Below are positions 4,701 to 6,481 of a stretch of 6,481 bases of DNA, piece after piece (within the stretch, counting starts at the first letter, position 1; the number at the start of each line of letters is the position of its first letter). Made by a program: the position numbers and the translations under genes. The notes under the pieces are model-generated. The model was not told the DNA's origin. It worked only from the letters and a program-made list of their open reading frames with translations, and did no database searches. Source of the DNA: Bacteroidota bacterium. Its GTDB lineage: Bacteria; Bacteroidota; Bacteroidia; Chitinophagales; Chitinophagaceae. The stretch spans positions 1 through 6,481 of the forward strand of contig JAEYUA010000136.1 in the NCBI GenBank assembly GCA_023433755.1, read 5' to 3'.

Positions 4701-4732
4701 GCCAATGGCCAATGGCCATTAGCTAATAGCTA
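4701..4732. repeat. GCCAATG heptamer array, right copy flanking rpmJ
   Basis: Units GCCAATG, GCCAATG, GCCATTA, GCTAATA, then GCTA, beginning at the first base after the rpmJ stop. There is a single difference from the copy at 4547-4578 (T instead of C at position 24). Including the stop codon, the 19-mer TAAGCCAATGGCCAATGGC is identical to the one at the rpsK end (5733-5751). The remaining 28 bases before rpsM are A-rich. Confidence 0.92.
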
Positions 4733-4760
4733 ATTTCAAAAGTAAAACTGTTATAAAAAT

Positions 4761-5141
4761 ATGGCTCGTATTGCCGGCGTTGACTTACCAAAAAACAAAA
4801 GAGGCGAGATCGGTCTTACCTATATCTTCGGTATTGGACCTGCTACCGCCCGCTACATTCTTGACAAGCATGATATTGACCGCTCCAAGAAAGTAAGCGA
4901 ATGGAATGATGAAGACCTGAATGCCATCCGTAACACCATCACGGAAGAATTCAAGGTTGAAGGACAATTGCGTTCTGAAGTGCAGATGAGCATCAAGCGT
5001 TTGCTGGATATCGCCTGCTACCGTGGTCTCCGTCACCGTAAGGGCCTGCCTTTAAGAGGCCAGCGTACCAAAACCAACAGCCGTACACGTAAAGGAAAAC
5101 GTAAGACAGTTGCCGGTAAGAAGAAGGCGCCTAAGAAATAA
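4761..5141 (+). CDS. rpsM: 30S ribosomal protein S13 (uS13)
   Basis: 126 residues, near the usual 115-125. S13 sits in the 30S head, contacts the P-site tRNA with its basic tail and forms inter-subunit bridges. Visible features are the N-terminal MARIAGVDLPKNKRGEIGLTYI, the helix-hairpin GIGPATARYIL (24-34), LLDIACYRGLRHRKGLPLRGQRTKTNSRTRKG (81-112) and a lysine-rich end. The start at 4761 follows the A-rich TTATAAAAAT typical for this group rather than a Shine-Dalgarno site. rpsK follows only after a 177-bp spacer, long for this operon, that holds a heptamer array and a G-rich tract. Confidence 0.98.
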   Translation: MARIAGVDLPKNKRGEIGLTYIFGIGPATARYILDKHDIDRSKKVSEWNDEDLNAIRNTITEEFKVEGQLRSEVQMSIKRLLDIACYRGLRHRKGLPLRGQRTKTNSRTRKGKRKTVAGKKKAPKK

Positions 5142-5146
5142 GAATT

Positions 5147-5217
5147 AGCTGCGAGCCTCTAGCTGCGAGCTTCGAGAACAAAATCTCGCAGCTATTAGCT
5201 AATAGCTCGTAGCTTTT
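5147..5217. repeat. AGCTNNN heptamer array with strong inverted repeats
   Basis: In register 7, AGCTGCG, AGCCTCT, AGCTGCG and AGCTTCG (5147-5174) and then AGCTATT, AGCTAAT, AGCTCGT and AGCTTTT (5190-5217) are seen. AGCTGCGAG (5147-5155 and again 5161-5169) is complementary to CTCGCAGCT (5185-5193). AGCTATTAGCTAATAGCT (5190-5207) is a perfect 18-bp palindrome. The end AGCTTTTTAT gives a short U-run, so a partial terminator or attenuator is possible. It starts 5 bases after the rpsM stop. The 14-mer ATTAGCTAATAGCT is shared with the array after rpmJ (4718-4731). Confidence 0.85.
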
Positions 5218-5250
5218 TATAGCACCATCACCATCCTTCAGTTACGGATC

Positions 5251-5295
5251 CCGGGGTGCGGGGGGAGGACCGGAGGGGGCAGCATCAAACCTGCC
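5251..5295 (+). other. G-rich tract and hairpin in the rpsK leader
   Basis: G-runs of 4 (5253-5256), 6 (5260-5265) and 5 (5275-5279) bases occur within 27 bp, a sharp departure from the A-rich leaders of the other ribosomal genes. GGCAG (5278-5282) can pair with CTGCC (5291-5295) over an 8-nt loop, 23 bases before the rpsK ATG. Only three runs of three or more separate Gs exist, so a standard G-quadruplex is not clearly formed. Role is unknown; an rpsK translation-control element is conceivable. Confidence 0.35.
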
Positions 5296-5318
5296 GAAAT
5301 AAAAATAAAGATTACCTA

Positions 5319-5735
5319 ATGGCAAAAGCACAACAGGGTGGTAAAGGACAAAGCGCCAAAGCCGCCGCGAAAAAAAGAATTGTAAAGGTTGACGCTTACG
5401 GCGACGCGCATGTAAACGCAACATTCAACAACCTGATCATCAGCATTACCAACAAGCAGGGACAGGTGATTTCCTGGTCAAGCGCCGGTAAAATGGGCTT
5501 CAAAGGATCTAAAAAGAACACTCCGTACGCGGCACAGATGGCCTCTGCTGATGCTTCCAAAGTAGCTGTGGATGCAGGTGTGAAAAGAGTGGATGTATTT
5601 GTGAAAGGTCCCGGAGCAGGAAGGGAAAGCGCCATCCGCGCCCTTGCCCAGTCAGGCATTGAAGTGAACATGATCAAGGATGTGACCCCGCTTCCACACA
5701 ATGGTTGCCGTCCTCCGAAGAAAAGAAGGGTATAA
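5319..5735 (+). CDS. rpsK: 30S ribosomal protein S11 (uS11)
   Basis: 138 residues when started at the ATG at 5319 (MAKAQQGGKGQ). The frame is open further upstream from 5256, but that part is G-rich leader with no S11 similarity. S11 lies on the 30S platform beside the mRNA exit. Conserved parts: NATFNNLIISITNKQGQVISWSSAG (33-57), GFKGSKKNTPYAAQ (60-73), FVKGPGAGRESAIRAL (94-109) and the end DVTPLPHNGCRPPKKRRV. N128 in PHNG corresponds to N119 of E. coli S11, known to be converted to isoaspartate. The TAA stop is directly followed by a GCCAATG heptamer array, as in rpmJ. Confidence 0.98.
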   Translation: MAKAQQGGKGQSAKAAAKKRIVKVDAYGDAHVNATFNNLIISITNKQGQVISWSSAGKMGFKGSKKNTPYAAQMASADASKVAVDAGVKRVDVFVKGPGAGRESAIRALAQSGIEVNMIKDVTPLPHNGCRPPKKRRV

Positions 5736-5766
5736 GCCAATGGCCAATGGCTATTAGCCAATGGCC
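5736..5766. repeat. GCCAATG heptamer array after rpsK
   Basis: Units GCCAATG, GCCAATG, GCTATTA, GCCAATG, then GCC, starting at the first base after the rpsK stop. The first 16 bases equal those of the arrays flanking rpmJ. A degenerate echo (TAGCCAACAGCTATT) follows at 5778-5792. GGCTATTAGCC (5750-5760) is an interrupted palindrome. Confidence 0.88.
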
Positions 5767-5805
5767 GGACATACATATAGCCAACAGCTATTCATTTAAT
5801 CAAAG

Positions 5806-5863
5806 GGTGCTTCATTAATTTTTACCGCTTTCAACGATGAACGCACCGGTTTCTAAAAAGCGG
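5806..5863 (+). promoter_or_regulatory. Predicted H-type pseudoknot leader of rpsD (candidate S4 site)
   Basis: Stem 1 pairs GGTGCTTCAT (5806-5815) with ATGAA-C-GCACC (5837-5847), ten Watson-Crick pairs with one bulged C at 5842. Its 21-nt loop contains CCGCTTT (5825-5831), which pairs perfectly with AAAGCGG (5857-5863) downstream, giving stem 2 and the order S1-S2-S1'-S2' of an H-type pseudoknot. Connecting loops are 9, 5 and 9 nt. Stem 2 ends 16 bases before the rpsD ATG, within reach of an initiating ribosome. S4 is a known autoregulator that recognises a pseudoknot upstream of rpsM in E. coli and its own leader in Bacillus, so S4 is the natural candidate ligand; binding here is inferred. 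Confidence 0.55.
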
Positions 5864-5879
5864 AAATGAATAAAAAACT

Positions 5880-6481
5880 ATGGCACGTTACAATGGTCCA
5901 AAGACCAAGATCTCCCGTATTTTCGGTGAGCCCATTTTAGGAAATGGCAAATGGCTGGGAAAAAATTCCAATCCTCCCGGTCAGCATGGTGCGCAGCGCA
6001 AGCGCAAAACCATGGGTGAGTATGCTCTTCAGCTTCGTGAAAAGCAAAAGGCCAAATACACTTATGGTGTTTTAGAAAAACAATTCCGTAAAACTTTCGA
6101 GGAAGCTTCCCGCCGCAAGGGTGTTACAGGTGAAAACCTGATCAAATTGCTGGAAGCCCGTCTGGACAATACTGTATTCCGCATGGGTATCGCTCCTTCA
6201 CGTCCTGCTGCCCGCCAGTTGGTAAGCCATAAGCACATTGTTGTGAATGGTGATGTTGTGAATGTGCCTTCTTACCAGTTGAAGCCAGGTGATGTTGTTA
6301 CCCTGAAAGAAAAATCCAAAGACAACAGCTCTGTTACCAGCGCCGTTCGTGGCAAGAACCCTAAGTTTAGCTGGGTTGACTGGAATGAAACGACCATGAC
6401 CGGTACTTTCATCACGTATCCTGAAAGGGACAGTGTTCCGGAAAACATCAAGGAGCAGTTGATTGTGGAATTGTATTCGAA
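5880..6481 (+). CDS. rpsD: 30S ribosomal protein S4 (uS4), 3' end cut by the window
   Basis: 200 complete codons plus two bases are present. The typical Bacteroidota S4 has 201 residues ending ELYSK, so only the rest of one codon and the stop are missing. S4 is a primary 16S rRNA binder that nucleates 30S body assembly, and it is an mRNA-binding autoregulator in other bacteria. The start MARYNGPKTKISR is typical of the form without an N-terminal zinc-binding cysteine set. The GKNSNPPGQHGAQRKRK segment (27-43) and the S4 RNA-binding domain at about 92-150 (LEARLDNTVFRMGIAPSRPAARQLVSHKHIVVNG) are intact. The frame was translated through without interruption. The leader A-run before ATG has no Shine-Dalgarno site and is preceded by a predicted pseudoknot. 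rpoA and rplQ would normally follow. Confidence 0.97.
   Translation, partial: MARYNGPKTKISRIFGEPILGNGKWLGKNSNPPGQHGAQRKRKTMGEYALQLREKQKAKYTYGVLEKQFRKTFEEASRRKGVTGENLIKLLEARLDNTVFRMGIAPSRPAARQLVSHKHIVVNGDVVNVPSYQLKPGDVVTLKEKSKDNSSVTSAVRGKNPKFSWVDWNETTMTGTFITYPERDSVPENIKEQLIVELYS

Noticed and set aside
5185..5220. Full intrinsic terminator between rpsM and rpsK
   Set aside because: The palindrome is A/T-rich and the U-run is short and offset from the stem; rpsK and rpsD have no clear replacement promoter, so at most partial attenuation is likely.
5253..5279. Canonical G-quadruplex
   Set aside because: Only three separate runs of three or more Gs are present; a four-run pattern would need the 6-G run to be split without a loop.
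5256..5318. Upstream extension of rpsK by 21 codons
   Set aside because: The frame is open, but the stretch is G-rich leader, reads MRGEDRRGQHQ with no S11 similarity, and the ATG at 5319 gives the expected S11 start and length.

Overview
The window looks like part of a Bacteroidota chromosome, most likely from the Chitinophagaceae or a close relative. The evidence is Bacteroidota-style -7 boxes (TAnnTTTG), A-rich leaders without Shine-Dalgarno sequences in front of the ribosomal genes, a Bacteroidota-type L36, and lineage-typical small membrane and hypothetical proteins. The family-level placement is an inference.

Left part (1-1375): a four-helix membrane protein (80-550, +) and a YfcE-like metallophosphoesterase (609-1127, -) converge on a shared bidirectional terminator (564-590). 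Middle part (1376-4223): a homogentisate 1,2-dioxygenase (hmgA, 1376-2533), a lipoprotein with its own promoter and long leader (2710-3348), a repeat-filled gap of about 400 bp with a strong terminator (3496-3525), and a 135-residue protein of unknown function (3748-4155) that ends at a terminator (4191-4223). Right part (4237-6481): a promoter followed by infA-rpmJ-rpsM-rpsK-rpsD, the distal end of the spc/alpha ribosomal operon. rpsD is cut by the window edge one codon plus stop before its expected end. secY and map, which usually precede infA, are absent here; infA appears to have its own promoter just after an unrelated terminator.

Two things stand out. First, many intergenic spaces contain imperfect tandem arrays with a strict 7-bp period. 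The word changes between loci (TCACGAC, GTAGTCT/GACTACC, GCCAATG/GCCATTA, GCTATTG, AGCTAAT), but the period does not. Some arrays come as inverted pairs that could fold into large stem-loops, several start directly at or within a few bases of a stop codon, and one supplies the stop codon and last residues of the metallophosphoesterase. Four of them lie inside the ribosomal protein operon. Second, the rpsK-rpsD spacer can form a clean H-type pseudoknot (10-bp stem with one bulge plus 7-bp stem) ending 16 nt before the rpsD start, a plausible S4 autoregulatory leader.

The encoded functions are mostly housekeeping (translation initiation, ribosome assembly, tyrosine/phenylalanine catabolism). 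No mobile element, CRISPR array, tRNA or rRNA was found.
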